In this document: positions 8,005 to 15,580 of the stretch, one piece after another
Layout of the letters: every line of letters starts with the position of its first letter
How positions within the stretch are numbered: position 1 is the stretch's first letter
Assembly (NCBI RefSeq): GCF_001577305.1
Contig: NZ_CP014518.1
Location: forward strand, 1,054,001 to 1,118,000
Source: Sinomonas atrocyanea
Lineage (GTDB): Bacteria > Actinomycetota > Actinomycetes > Actinomycetales > Micrococcaceae
Direction: 5' to 3'
DNA: 64,000 bases
The notes under the pieces: model-generated
The model's database searches: none
What the model saw: only the letters and a program-made list of their open reading frames with translations
What the model was told of the DNA's origin: nothing
Made by a program: the position numbers and the translations under genes

Positions 8005-9689
8005 GCGCGGTTCCGGCGCGAGCGCCCTTCGAAGCCGCTCCGGCCGTCCCACCGAGCCGCGGCCCCCTCGCCACCGCCCATCGTGGACATGTGGAGCGGC
8101 ACCGCGAGAACACGCTGCCCGCCATCCGTGCAGCCATCGATGCTGGCGCAGACTTCGTGGAGATCGACGTCCGCCTCACCCGCGACCGCCACGTGGTCCT
8201 CCTGCACGACGAGACACTCGAACGGCTCTGGAACGATCCCCGGCACATCGCAGCCGTCCACTGGACCGAGGCCGCGGCCCTCGGGAGCGCGGACGCCCGC
8301 ATCCCGCTCCTCGCAGACGCACTCGACGCCGTGGCCGGGACGGGCTCCGTCCTGGTCATCGATATGGATGAGCCCGGGCCGGCCGCGCCCAGTGTCGCCG
8401 TCGTTCACGCCCACGCCGAGGCCGCCCGCGCGGCAGGCCGCGAGGGTGCCCGCGTCGCGTGGTGCGGGAGCCTCGAAGCCATGACCAGGATCCGGGACCT
8501 CGATCCCCACGCGAGCATCTGGCTGCCCTGGAACCGGCGGGACCTGCCGCCCAAGCAGCTGCTTGACCGCCTCCGCCCGACCGCCGTCAACTCGGACCAC
8601 GCGGTCCTGAGCCGCGCCCTCGTCGACGCAGTCCACGCCTCGGGCGCGCTCATGACCTGCTGGACGGTCGACTCCGCCGAGAGCATGCGCTGGGCCCTGG
8701 CTCTCGGCGCGGACGCGGTCACCACCAACCGGCTGTCCGTGCTGCAGAGCGTGATCGCCGAAGGGCCGGCCGCCTGGGCTGCCGCGCAGCCGCCGCGGAG
8801 CCTCGCTGGCGATGAACTCGTGGCGGCCGCGACGGTGGCCTACGAACTCGGCCAGTGGGCCCTCGAGCACACGCGCGCCGCCGCCCTGGGGACCGTGAGG
8901 ACCAAGGCGAACGCCGCGGATCACGTCACCGACGTCGACCTCGCGGTGGAGCAGCACGTCCGGGAGGTGATCTCGGCCCGGCTCCCGGGCCACACCGTGG
9001 TGGGGGAGGAGTTCGGCGGTGCCCCCGAACCGGGTGTTCCATGCTGGTACGTCGACCCGGTCGACGGCACGGCGAACCTCGCAAACGGCGTGCCGTGGAC
9101 CGCGTTCTCGCTCGCCCTTGCCATCGACCGTGAGCCCCTCGTCGCCGTCGTCGCAGACGTGTGGCGCGGACAGGTGTTCTCCGCCGTCGCCGGCTACGGC
9201 GCCGAAGTCGACGGAGCGCTGCTCCGCCTCGCCACGTCGCAGCCCCCGGCACCCCAGCAGCATGCCCAGCCCGGGGCGCCGCACGAGAACGCGCTCGCCG
9301 GCACGGTAGTCGCCACGGAACTGCTCGGGCACGCGGCGTGGCCCGGGTTCCAGGCGTTCCTCTCAGCGCTCACCGACCGGTTCTGCACCCTCCGCGTCAT
9401 GGGCTCGGGCACGCTCGCCCTCGCCGGGGTCGCCCTCGGACGGGGTTCGGGGAGCGTGATCGCACGATTCAGCCCCATCGACCACCTCGCGGCCGCGCTC
9501 CTCGTGCGCGAGGCCGGCGGGACGCTGCTCGACGAGGAGGGCCGGGAGACCGTCTGGCCCTCCTCCGGCGGAGTCATGGCGGCCAGGCCCGAGCAGGCGG
9601 ACGAGCTGTACGAAGTCTGGGCCCTGGCGCTGCGCGCCGGGCAGGAGGACGCACGGAACGGGAACGGGCAGGTACCCCGTGTGGGCTGA
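8001..9689 (+). CDS. Fusion: glycerophosphodiester phosphodiesterase and inositol-monophosphatase-family phosphatase
   Basis: A 562-residue two-domain enzyme without a signal peptide, so cytoplasmic. Residues about 22-255 are a GDPD barrel with HRG at 27-29, EN at 36-37, the EID metal motif at 54-56 and the general-acid His69 in LLHDE. Residues about 275-550 are an IMPase-type phosphatase with GEEFGG near 335-340, DPVDGT at 352-357 and a late SPIDHLAAALLVREAGG. The first domain would cleave a glycerophosphodiester and the second could remove phosphate from a product such as glycerol phosphate or inositol phosphate. It is translationally coupled to the transporter ATPase. The substrate is inferred; the two domains are clear. 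Confidence 0.88.
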   Translation: MSAVPARAPFEAAPAVPPSRGPLATAHRGHVERHRENTLPAIRAAIDAGADFVEIDVRLTRDRHVVLLHDETLERLWNDPRHIAAVHWTEAAALGSADARIPLLADALDAVAGTGSVLVIDMDEPGPAAPSVAVVHAHAEAARAAGREGARVAWCGSLEAMTRIRDLDPHASIWLPWNRRDLPPKQLLDRLRPTAVNSDHAVLSRALVDAVHASGALMTCWTVDSAESMRWALALGADAVTTNRLSVLQSVIAEGPAAWAAAQPPRSLAGDELVAAATVAYELGQWALEHTRAAALGTVRTKANAADHVTDVDLAVEQHVREVISARLPGHTVVGEEFGGAPEPGVPCWYVDPVDGTANLANGVPWTAFSLALAIDREPLVAVVADVWRGQVFSAVAGYGAEVDGALLRLATSQPPAPQQHAQPGAPHENALAGTVVATELLGHAAWPGFQAFLSALTDRFCTLRVMGSGTLALAGVALGRGSGSVIARFSPIDHLAAALLVREAGGTLLDEEGRETVWPSSGGVMAARPEQADELYEVWALALRAGQEDARNGNGQVPRVG

Positions 9690-10620
9690 GCCGCCGCGGG
9701 ACGGCACCCTCTCCGCAGAGGTGGCCGGATGGACCCGGCGCACCCGCTTCGAACTCCTTCGGCGGCTTCCGCTGGCCTTCGCCACCCACCACCCCCAGGG
9801 GATGACCCTCGCGGCCGGTCGGGTCTTCCTCACCACGGTGGAAGTCCTGGACCCCCCCGCACCCCTGCCCGGGGCCGACGGCGACACCTCGCGCCGATCG
9901 CCGGGGCGGGGGCGGGGACACGTGCTCGTCATCGAACCGGACGGGACGCTCGCCGCTGACATCCTCGTGGGGGAGGGCGACGCCTACCATCCGAGCGGAA
10001 TCGACCACACCGGTGGGCTGCTGTGGGTCCCCGTCGGGGAGTACCGCTCCCACTCGCGCAGCCTCGTCTACACCCTCGACCCGGTGACGCTCGAGCTCGT
10101 CGAGCGCTTCGACGTGGACGACCACATCACCTGGCTCGTATCCAGCCCCGGAGGGGGCGAACTGTACGGTGCGAGCTGGGGCTCGCGGCGCCTGTACCGG
10201 TGGGCGCTCAAGGAGGCGGCCGACGGCGGGCTGGTCCCGGGAGAGCCGGAAGCCTGGGACAACCCCAGCTGGCATCTCGACTTCCAAGAAGCCCAGTTCG
10301 ACGGCGGCGGCCGGCTCATCTGCGCGGGCATCAGCGAGCTGCCCGACGCCCACGGCGGGGTGTTCGAGCTCGGAGGGGTCGCCGTCGTGCACTTCGACGA
10401 ACGCAGGATCGCTGCGGACGTCCCGGTGCCGCTCTTCAGCGCGGCAGGGCACAGCGTCTTCCGCAACCCGTTCGTCCTCACCCGCCACGGCGAGGACGTG
10501 GTCCTCCTGGTGGCGCCCGACGATGGTGACGAACCGTGCGGAACCGAAATCCTCGCCTACCGCGTCAGCCAGCCAGCCGAGCCGGCGCCCCGCGTCGGGA
10601 ACCTGCGCAAGCTGGCGTAG
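9679..10620 (+). CDS. Propeller-like protein of unknown function, DUF6454-type
   Basis: A 313-residue protein with no signal peptide that repeats short beta-strand patterns ending in aromatic or Gly-Asp turns (LWVPVGEYRSHSRS, WLVSSPGGGELYGASWGSRRLYRW), typical of a beta propeller. It resembles actinobacterial proteins that I recall being labelled DUF6454, though I cannot confirm that. The GTG start lies 11 bases inside the fusion enzyme gene, so it is the coupled last member of the ABC operon. It may process or sense the imported compound; the histidines and acidic residues in DAYHPSGIDH could bind a metal. No enzymatic role can be assigned. Confidence 0.7.
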   Translation: MWAEPPRDGTLSAEVAGWTRRTRFELLRRLPLAFATHHPQGMTLAAGRVFLTTVEVLDPPAPLPGADGDTSRRSPGRGRGHVLVIEPDGTLAADILVGEGDAYHPSGIDHTGGLLWVPVGEYRSHSRSLVYTLDPVTLELVERFDVDDHITWLVSSPGGGELYGASWGSRRLYRWALKEAADGGLVPGEPEAWDNPSWHLDFQEAQFDGGGRLICAGISELPDAHGGVFELGGVAVVHFDERRIAADVPVPLFSAAGHSVFRNPFVLTRHGEDVVLLVAPDDGDEPCGTEILAYRVSQPAEPAPRVGNLRKLA

Positions 10621-10669
10621 CCGCGCGGGCCTTCGTGCTGTAGTCAGGCGGCTTCAGGCGCAGCACAGG

Positions 10670-11161
10670 TCAGTGCGTGGGCTCGGGTGCTCCGTCGGTG
10701 GTATCGGGCTCGGGCCGGTGGACGTGGACGAGTTCGCCGCGGACGCTTGCGAGCTCGCCGGATGGTTCGATGCGCAGCTCGACCACGTCCAGGGGGAGCC
10801 CGGCCTGTCTGGCGGCGGCGAGGACATCCTCGGGGATGCGCTCGGCCGCGACGGCGGCGCGGTGCGGGATGAGCGGCAGCCGGGCCCGCTCCTCCTCCAT
10901 GTGCCGGACGGCGCGGTCCATCTGGTCGGCGTCGGCCGAGCCGAGCTGGACCTCCACGACGTGCCGGATCCCCTCGGCCGGGTGGAAGAGGATGACGGCG
11001 AACTGGTCGGGCCGCGAGTGCACAACGGTCCGCTCGAACGCGGGCATCCCGTCGCCGAGGCCGAGCATGGCCGGGTCCTCCTCGATGCGGGCGGCCAGCC
11101 ACGCGCCAGCCAGGCCGAAGGAGTCATCGAGGGGCGACCGCTCAGGGGATCCGCTGTTCAC
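10670..11161 (-). CDS. Uncharacterised protein, possible PD-(D/E)XK-like fold
   Basis: A 163-residue soluble protein. The middle, FAVILFHPAEGIRHVVEVQLGS, followed by an amphipathic helix (DADQMDRAVRHMEEER) and another strand (VVELRIE), resembles the core of restriction-endonuclease-like proteins. There an acidic strand with E-x-Q or E-x-K is followed by a helix. The GTG at 11161 was chosen because a terminator hairpin occupies 11239-11273 just upstream; the frame stays open further. It converges with the ABC operon. The fold assignment is tentative and no partner gene supports a nuclease role. Confidence 0.55.
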   Translation of the reverse strand: MNSGSPERSPLDDSFGLAGAWLAARIEEDPAMLGLGDGMPAFERTVVHSRPDQFAVILFHPAEGIRHVVEVQLGSADADQMDRAVRHMEEERARLPLIPHRAAVAAERIPEDVLAAARQAGLPLDVVELRIEPSGELASVRGELVHVHRPEPDTTDGAPEPTH

Positions 11162-11238
11162 GCGGGCATCATATGCGCGCCAGCTGGGTTCCCGCCTGTC
11201 ATGCGCTTCCTCGGTCCCGGGCCGGCCCGGAGAGAGAC

Positions 11239-11273
11239 GGAGGAGGGACACCTCTCGGGGGTGTCCCTCCTCC
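11239..11273 (-). terminator. Terminator of the phosphodiester glycosidase gene
   Basis: A perfect 14-bp stem (11239-11252 with 11260-11273) and seven-base loop begins 17 bases after the stop of the minus-strand gene at 11290. The tail is pyrimidine-rich (GTCTCTCTCC) on that strand. Confidence 0.75.
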
Positions 11274-11289
11274 AGACGCATGCCACGGG

Positions 11290-12951
11290 TCAGGGGCGTC
11301 GGCCGGCCTGATCGTTGCGGTCCGGCAGGACCAGGAGCGCATCGCCCACGGGCCGCTCGCTCGTCCCCGAAGGGGCGTTGACGACCGAGCCGGCGGCGAC
11401 CGCCGTGGTGGAGCCGCCGCCGTCGAGGTTCATCGCCTGGACCATGCCCAGGGACTGCGCGACGTCGGCCTCCTCCTTCAGGCTCAGCCCGAGCGAGTCC
11501 GTGGAGCGGCCGTCGGCGGTCACCAGGAGGGTGCGGCCCTGGGCATCGGTGCCGGCGAAGGTGCGCGGGTTCCGCTTGTGCACCCAGCCGTAGTAGAAGC
11601 TGTTGGAGTCACCCTGGTGGACCATCCCGTCCTGGCGTGCGGTGACGTCCTCGTGGCCGTCCTTGACGAGCAGGGGGCCGCCGTTGACGACGCTCGTGTC
11701 CTTCGTGGTGGGAAGGGCACGGCCGTCCTCGCCCACGACGTCGGTGCTGACGCGCAGCTTCTGCCCGACATGGGCGAGGGCACGCAGCTGGGGGATGGCG
11801 GTGCCGGTCGCCTGGACGGTGCGGCTCCCTGCGGGGACAGCGGTGCCGCGGGCGTCGGCGACGGCGGTGACGGTGCCGTGGGCGTCGACAGTGACCTCGA
11901 GGCCGTCCCCGGACGGGGTCGTGGCCCCGAAGTCGGGCGTGAAGGCCACGAGCTCGTTCGGGTTGGTGCAGGTGACGTCCTGCTGCGGGAGTCCGGTGGG
12001 CTGATCGCCCTTCTCGCCGCAGTTGCGGATGAGGCCAGCGGCCCGGTTGATGCCGGTCAGGGGGATGACAGCCTCGGCGGCGGACACGGTCCCGTGCCAG
12101 GTGAGGCGCTGGATGCTCGTGGCGTTGGTGTCGCCGTTGAGGACGAGGCCGGGTCGGTCGCCGACCGGTTCGCGGAGGGTCCTGCCGCTGTAGACGCCGA
12201 CGCCCGCCGGGTCGCCGGGCGCGCCGGCGGCGGGGTCGAAGACGAAGAAGCCGGCGTTGACTCCGGCGACGGCGTGCTGGGCGGCGGCGAGCTGGCTGGT
12301 GGTCTCGGGATGCTCGAGGTCCGTGCCGAAGCTGGCCGAGAGCTCGCCGCGGTACTGCTTCGGGTCGATCGTGACGACGTCGAGGTTCCATGGACCGCGC
12401 GTGTGGCCGATGGTCCCGGCGTCGCCGTCCCACCCGGTGTAGACGAGCGAGGATGCGTAACCGGCGGCCTTGATCTGCGCGAGGAGGGACGCGCCGTCGG
12501 CCTTCGCCGTGAAGTGGCCAGCTCGGACCCGGTAGCCGAGCTGTCCGCCGGCGTCGGCGAGCTGCGGGGAGGTGACCTGCTCGACGCGGGCGTCGACCCC
12601 GGCTGTCTGGAGCTTCGCGGCCACGGCTTGGGCGGCCGTCTGGCTGGACAGGGCCGAGGCAGGGGCGTCGGGGTCGGGGGAGTCCGAGGGGATGGCGACT
12701 TCGGCGGTCCAGAACAGCGAGCTGTCCGGGGCGCCGCGGTGGATCGTGGTCAGGGTGACGCCGGGGGCGAGGGTCTTCTGGGTCCGGGTCTCGGGCAGGC
12801 CGGGGGCGCCGAGGTTCAGGTGTGCCGAGGACGTGGCGGCAGGTGCCGCGTCGTCAGCGTGGGTGGGGGCTGCGGGGCTGAGCAGTGCCGAGGAGACGGC
12901 GACCGACATGCCGGCGGAGGCGAGAATTCTGCGGGTTCTGGGGGAGAGCAC
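11290..12951 (-). CDS. Secreted phosphodiester glycosidase (NAGPA-type) with SPOR-like domain
   Basis: A 553-residue exported protein with signal peptide (residues 1-32, cleavage near THADDA). Residues about 85-175 resemble a SPOR peptidoglycan-binding module (AAQAVAAKLQTAGVDARVEQ, then YRVRAGHFTAKADGASLLAQ). The C-terminal half is the phosphodiester glycosidase (NAGPA/uncovering-enzyme) domain: AVAGVNAGFFVFD, VNGGPLLVKDG and the hallmark NLDGGGSTT at about 508-516. The family hydrolyses sugar-1-phosphodiester bonds, so wall teichoic acid or related polymers are plausible substrates. It has its own terminator and a possible PHO-type repeat at 12990-13011. Confidence 0.85.
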   Translation of the reverse strand: MLSPRTRRILASAGMSVAVSSALLSPAAPTHADDAAPAATSSAHLNLGAPGLPETRTQKTLAPGVTLTTIHRGAPDSSLFWTAEVAIPSDSPDPDAPASALSSQTAAQAVAAKLQTAGVDARVEQVTSPQLADAGGQLGYRVRAGHFTAKADGASLLAQIKAAGYASSLVYTGWDGDAGTIGHTRGPWNLDVVTIDPKQYRGELSASFGTDLEHPETTSQLAAAQHAVAGVNAGFFVFDPAAGAPGDPAGVGVYSGRTLREPVGDRPGLVLNGDTNATSIQRLTWHGTVSAAEAVIPLTGINRAAGLIRNCGEKGDQPTGLPQQDVTCTNPNELVAFTPDFGATTPSGDGLEVTVDAHGTVTAVADARGTAVPAGSRTVQATGTAIPQLRALAHVGQKLRVSTDVVGEDGRALPTTKDTSVVNGGPLLVKDGHEDVTARQDGMVHQGDSNSFYYGWVHKRNPRTFAGTDAQGRTLLVTADGRSTDSLGLSLKEEADVAQSLGMVQAMNLDGGGSTTAVAAGSVVNAPSGTSERPVGDALLVLPDRNDQAGRRP

Positions 12952-12989
12952 CGTTCAAGGGTAGGAGCCGGTGCGGGGCGCCCGGCCCG

Positions 12990-13011
12990 GGTTGGGGAAC
13001 AGTTGGTGCAC
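12990..13011 (-). promoter_or_regulatory. Weak PHO-box-like direct repeat upstream of the glycosidase gene
   Basis: On the minus strand, GTGCACCAACT and GTTCCCCAACC form two adjacent 11-base units. Each matches six of seven positions of GTTCACC, the unit recognised by PhoP in actinobacteria. The block ends 38 bases from the start codon at 12951. With only two units it is suggestive, not firm. Confidence 0.3.
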
Positions 13012-13077
13012 GCTTCGCGCGATGTTCACCCCACCCCCTCAGACCGCCGACGGAGGGGGCCGCCCTCCGAGCGCCGG

Positions 13078-13574
13078 TCAGATGGATCCCGCGAGCTTGT
13101 ACGCGTACGGCGGGGACCCCTTCTCCGGGTCGAGAGGGCTCAGCACGACGCGCGCACGGCTGCCGTCGCGATAGGCCATCGCCCAGGACACGGTCCTGCC
13201 GTCCCGGTCGTTCTGCTCGGCGCCCAGCCGGTGAGGCCAGCGCGCCGCGCGAAGTCGTCGAAGACGGCCTGGGGCGCCAAGGCGCTGGTGAAGGTGACCG
13301 TGCAGTCGCCGCCACCCCGCGGATCGCTGGGCGACGGGGTGCACTTCTGCGCGGTCCTGGTCGAGCCCGGCGGCAGGGTGACGAAGAAGAGGTCGGTGGT
13401 CAGGTTGTAGAGCGCGTGCTCCGCCGCGCCGCCCGGGTGGGGCCGCGCCGGCGCCGCGCTGTCGCCGCCCTGGCCGATGCCGGGCGCTGCCCTGACATCC
13501 GCGGCCGTGGTGCAGCCCATCAGCACGAGCGCGGCAGACGCGCCCAGGACTGCTGATCCCCAGCCCCTGCTCAT
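13078..13574 (-). pseudogene. Frameshifted secreted lipoprotein
   Basis: The 5' part encodes a lipoprotein signal with lipobox LMGC, an Ala/Pro linker and a mature domain reaching FARRAGLTGWAP. At about 13220-13225 the reading frame must shift: the original frame runs into low-complexity sequence and stops at 13140. The neighbouring frame continues naturally as EQNDRDGRTVSWAMAYRDG...SPYDxEKGSPPYAYKL-like sequence to a TGA at 13078. A single missing base in the GGCGCC tract explains this. It is either a broken gene or a sequencing error. The start at 13574 is the Met nearest the signal peptide; an in-frame Met at 13598 is also possible. Confidence 0.65.
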
Positions 13575-13704
13575 CCTGCGCCCCGCGACGGCCCCCATGG
13601 CCGCGAGCATATTCCTCAAGTCGGGGAGGGTGGAAGGATGCATGGTGGGGAACCGAGGGCGCGACTCGGACTACGCTCAGTGGCAAGCGGAAAGGGGTCC
13701 TGAC

Positions 13705-13821
13705 GTGCTCAACGGCGGAAGCGCGGGAATCAGTGCCGGCGCCCTGGTGGCGGTGGCCGTCGTCCTGGGGTCGGTGGCCGTTGCCCTCTATATCGTGCTG
13801 GTGGTGCGCCGCAGGAAGTGA
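13705..13821 (+). CDS. 38-residue single-pass membrane protein
   Basis: The open frame from a GTG at 13705 encodes a short polar N-terminus with glycine, one long hydrophobic helix (ALVAVAVVLGSVAVALYIVLVV) and a basic end RRRK. This is the topology of a type III single-pass protein with a cytoplasmic basic tail. AAAGGGG upstream can serve as ribosome-binding site. The frame is open further upstream but that part overlaps the lipoprotein promoter and looks non-coding. No family is recognisable. Confidence 0.5.
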   Translation: MLNGGSAGISAGALVAVAVVLGSVAVALYIVLVVRRRK

Positions 13822-13843
13822 GGGGGGTGGCGCCGACTCCGGC

Positions 13844-13906
13844 TCAGCCTTCGCAGTCGCGGCAGGACTCGACTCCGTCGGGCACCACCTCGGCGGCGCA
13901 GTCCGT
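13844..13906 (-). other. Orphaned zinc-ribbon tail after an in-frame stop
   Basis: Directly in frame after the TAG that ends the gene at 13907 come 20 codons (TDCAAEVVPDGVESCRDCEG) and then TGA. The closing CRDCEG matches the end of the DUF4193 protein at 14709, and the DNA of the last 15 bases is identical there. With the preceding CRVC it would complete a four-cysteine zinc ribbon. Confidence 0.6.
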
Positions 13907-14644
13907 CTAGACGCAGACCCGGCAGTACAGCCGGGCCCCGGACCTACGCGCGGTACGGGCGAGCTCGCTCAGCTCGTCGAGGCGGGAGGCGAGGACCTCA
14001 GGGTCCGCTTCTCCGAAGAACGCTTCCGTCTGCGCCCACTGGCGGGCAGCTGTGCGGCGGCCGTCTGCGGTCGAGAGGGCCAGCGCCGAGGTGAGCTCAT
14101 CGGTGAGCGCCACGACGTACCGTTCCCCGCCGTCGTGCTCGGCTACGAGGCGGCCCCATCCGGGACTGGCTTCGATCTCCTCGTACGCGCGCCCGATGAG
14201 GATGGCCTCCAGTGTCCCGCACTGGAGGACCGGGTCGAAGCCTGCGTCCTCGACCGCGGGTGACCCGCTGAGTGGGAGTTCGGCGGCGTCGGAAGTGCCG
14301 GACTGGCGGATGGTGCTCGCCGCAAGCTCGTCAGCGGGCGCGGCGAAGTACGTGTAGACGACTCCTCCGGGGGTGAGCGTGTCCTCTGAACTGGCAGCGG
14401 GGGCGGGAGGCCCTGCTGCCGGCTCCAGCCCGCCGAGGATGTCCAGCACGGTCTTGCAGGGCCAGGGCTCGCGGCAGGCTTTGCAGGGCTCCCCGGCCAC
14501 CACGCCGGCAGGGGCATGGATCTCCAGCAGGAGTTCGCAGACCGGGAGCGAGTGCTCGCTGTGCGCCATGCCGCGCCGGCGCGCCTCGTGCAGCATCTCG
14601 AGCATCGTCTCGTGCAGCGGCGAGGCTGGTTCCGGGTGCGGCAT
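13907..14644 (-). CDS. Uncharacterised Cys-rich protein, possibly truncated by an amber stop
   Basis: About 245 residues starting MPHPEPAS, the same start as the shorter paralogue at 16709. The N-terminal ~70 residues hold an amphipathic helix (ETMLEMLHEARRRG) and a cysteine cluster CKACREPWPCKT, found in many small actinobacterial proteins. Residues about 90-240 form a second domain (VVYTYFAAPADELAAS, later ALALSTADGRRTAARQWAQ) that I do not recognise. The reading ends LYCRVC-V-TAG, immediately followed in frame by a zinc-ribbon tail (13844-13906). The gene may therefore have lost its last 20 codons or be read through. Confidence 0.65.
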   Translation of the reverse strand: MPHPEPASPLHETMLEMLHEARRRGMAHSEHSLPVCELLLEIHAPAGVVAGEPCKACREPWPCKTVLDILGGLEPAAGPPAPAASSEDTLTPGGVVYTYFAAPADELAASTIRQSGTSDAAELPLSGSPAVEDAGFDPVLQCGTLEAILIGRAYEEIEASPGWGRLVAEHDGGERYVVALTDELTSALALSTADGRRTAARQWAQTEAFFGEADPEVLASRLDELSELARTARRSGARLYCRVCV

Positions 14645-14708
14645 GGCGAGGGAATTACCCGGGCGGCGGGACGAGGAAACCCGGGGTGTCGCGGAACTCA
14701 CGGTCGGG

Positions 14709-15008
14709 TCAGCCTTCGCAGTCCCGGCAGTAGTCGATCCCGCCCAACACCACCTTCTGGGAGCGATGGCGTACCAGGAAGCAGGACTGGCACACGAACT
14801 CGTCCTCGCCCTGGGGAATCACGTGCACGGTGAGTTCGTCGTTGACGAACTCACCCCCTGCGAGGCCGGCGTCCTCGCCGCTGTCGTCCCCATCGAGCTC
14901 AAGCACAACGCTGCGGGGGTCGGGCTTGTTGGCCGACTTCACAGCCTCGAGGGACTCGTGCTGGGATTCCTTCACATCGGAGCGCAGTTCGTCGTAGTCG
15001 GCGGCCAC
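14709..15008 (-). CDS. DUF4193 zinc-ribbon protein
   Basis: A 99-residue acidic protein typical of the actinobacterial DUF4193 family. The N-terminal part begins AADYDELR and contains a charged helix. The centre has an acidic low-complexity run, and the C-terminus is FVCQSCFLV...YCRDCEG, two CxxC pairs that should bind zinc. These proteins are conserved but uncharacterised and are sometimes linked to RNA polymerase or stress. The start is GTG, 11 bases after AGAGGA. The C-terminal ribbon is duplicated at the end of the neighbouring gene. Confidence 0.85.
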   Translation of the reverse strand: MAADYDELRSDVKESQHESLEAVKSANKPDPRSVVLELDGDDSGEDAGLAGGEFVNDELTVHVIPQGEDEFVCQSCFLVRHRSQKVVLGGIDYCRDCEG

Positions 15009-15191
15009 GGGCCTGGTGTTCCTCTCGGTCAGCGGGGTTGAGCGAGGCTAAGTTACACCTCCGCGGACCCCGCAGCCACACAAGGTGTCCAGCATCACGA
15101 CTCAGATCGCCCGTCAGGGCCGGGCGCAGGCTTGTGTGACGGCCGCCGATTCCGGGAAAGCATGTTCCCAACAGAAAAGGGTTGGGAGCAC

Positions 15192-15545
15192 ATGATCGAC
15201 AGACATGCGGCACAGGTGCAGAGGGCGCGGATTGAAGGCATCGCGGCGGAGTTGGGTCCCGACGAGTCGCTCTGGTTCGAAGTCCGAAGCACCCGCCACA
15301 GGCCGGGGACGCGGTGGAAGGCGGCCGTCGGCCGGCCCGACCGGATCGGGACGGCGTTCTCCGGGGAGAGCCCTGAGTGCGTGCTGTTCGAATTGGACTA
15401 CCCGAGCCAGCTGCCCGAGTGGCTCGAAGCCATGGGCCTCAGGCCGCAGCAGCCCCTCCCCGTGAACTGGCGCGGGATGGCCTTCTTCGGCTGCGCGGTC
15501 GACTGCACCCGGCCCGGCCCCCACTCCACCCAGGACGCGGCCTGA
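15192..15545 (+). CDS. Hypothetical soluble protein
   Basis: A 117-residue protein with a helical N-terminus (DRHAAQVQRARIEGIAAELG) and a beta-rich remainder (SLWFEVRSTRH, FGCAVDCTRPGP). The start ATG has TTGGGAG five bases upstream; the frame extends 60 bases further to another ATG without a good ribosome-binding site. It is transcribed divergently from the DUF4193 gene and followed 35 bases later by the hydrolase gene, so the two may share a transcript. I recognise no family. Confidence 0.55.
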   Translation: MIDRHAAQVQRARIEGIAAELGPDESLWFEVRSTRHRPGTRWKAAVGRPDRIGTAFSGESPECVLFELDYPSQLPEWLEAMGLRPQQPLPVNWRGMAFFGCAVDCTRPGPHSTQDAA

Positions 15546-15580
15546 GAGGGCCCCGACGACCGAAGGACAGGCAGAACCGC

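Noticed and set aside
7224..9332. A 702-codon open frame on the minus strand opposite the ATPase and fusion enzyme.
   Set aside because: Composition and the absence of any domain mark it as a complement of real genes on the plus strand.
15077..15138. CACACAAG and CTTGTGTG as an operator in front of the gene at 15192.
   Set aside because: The arms are 46 bases apart and short; chance pairing in this composition is likely.
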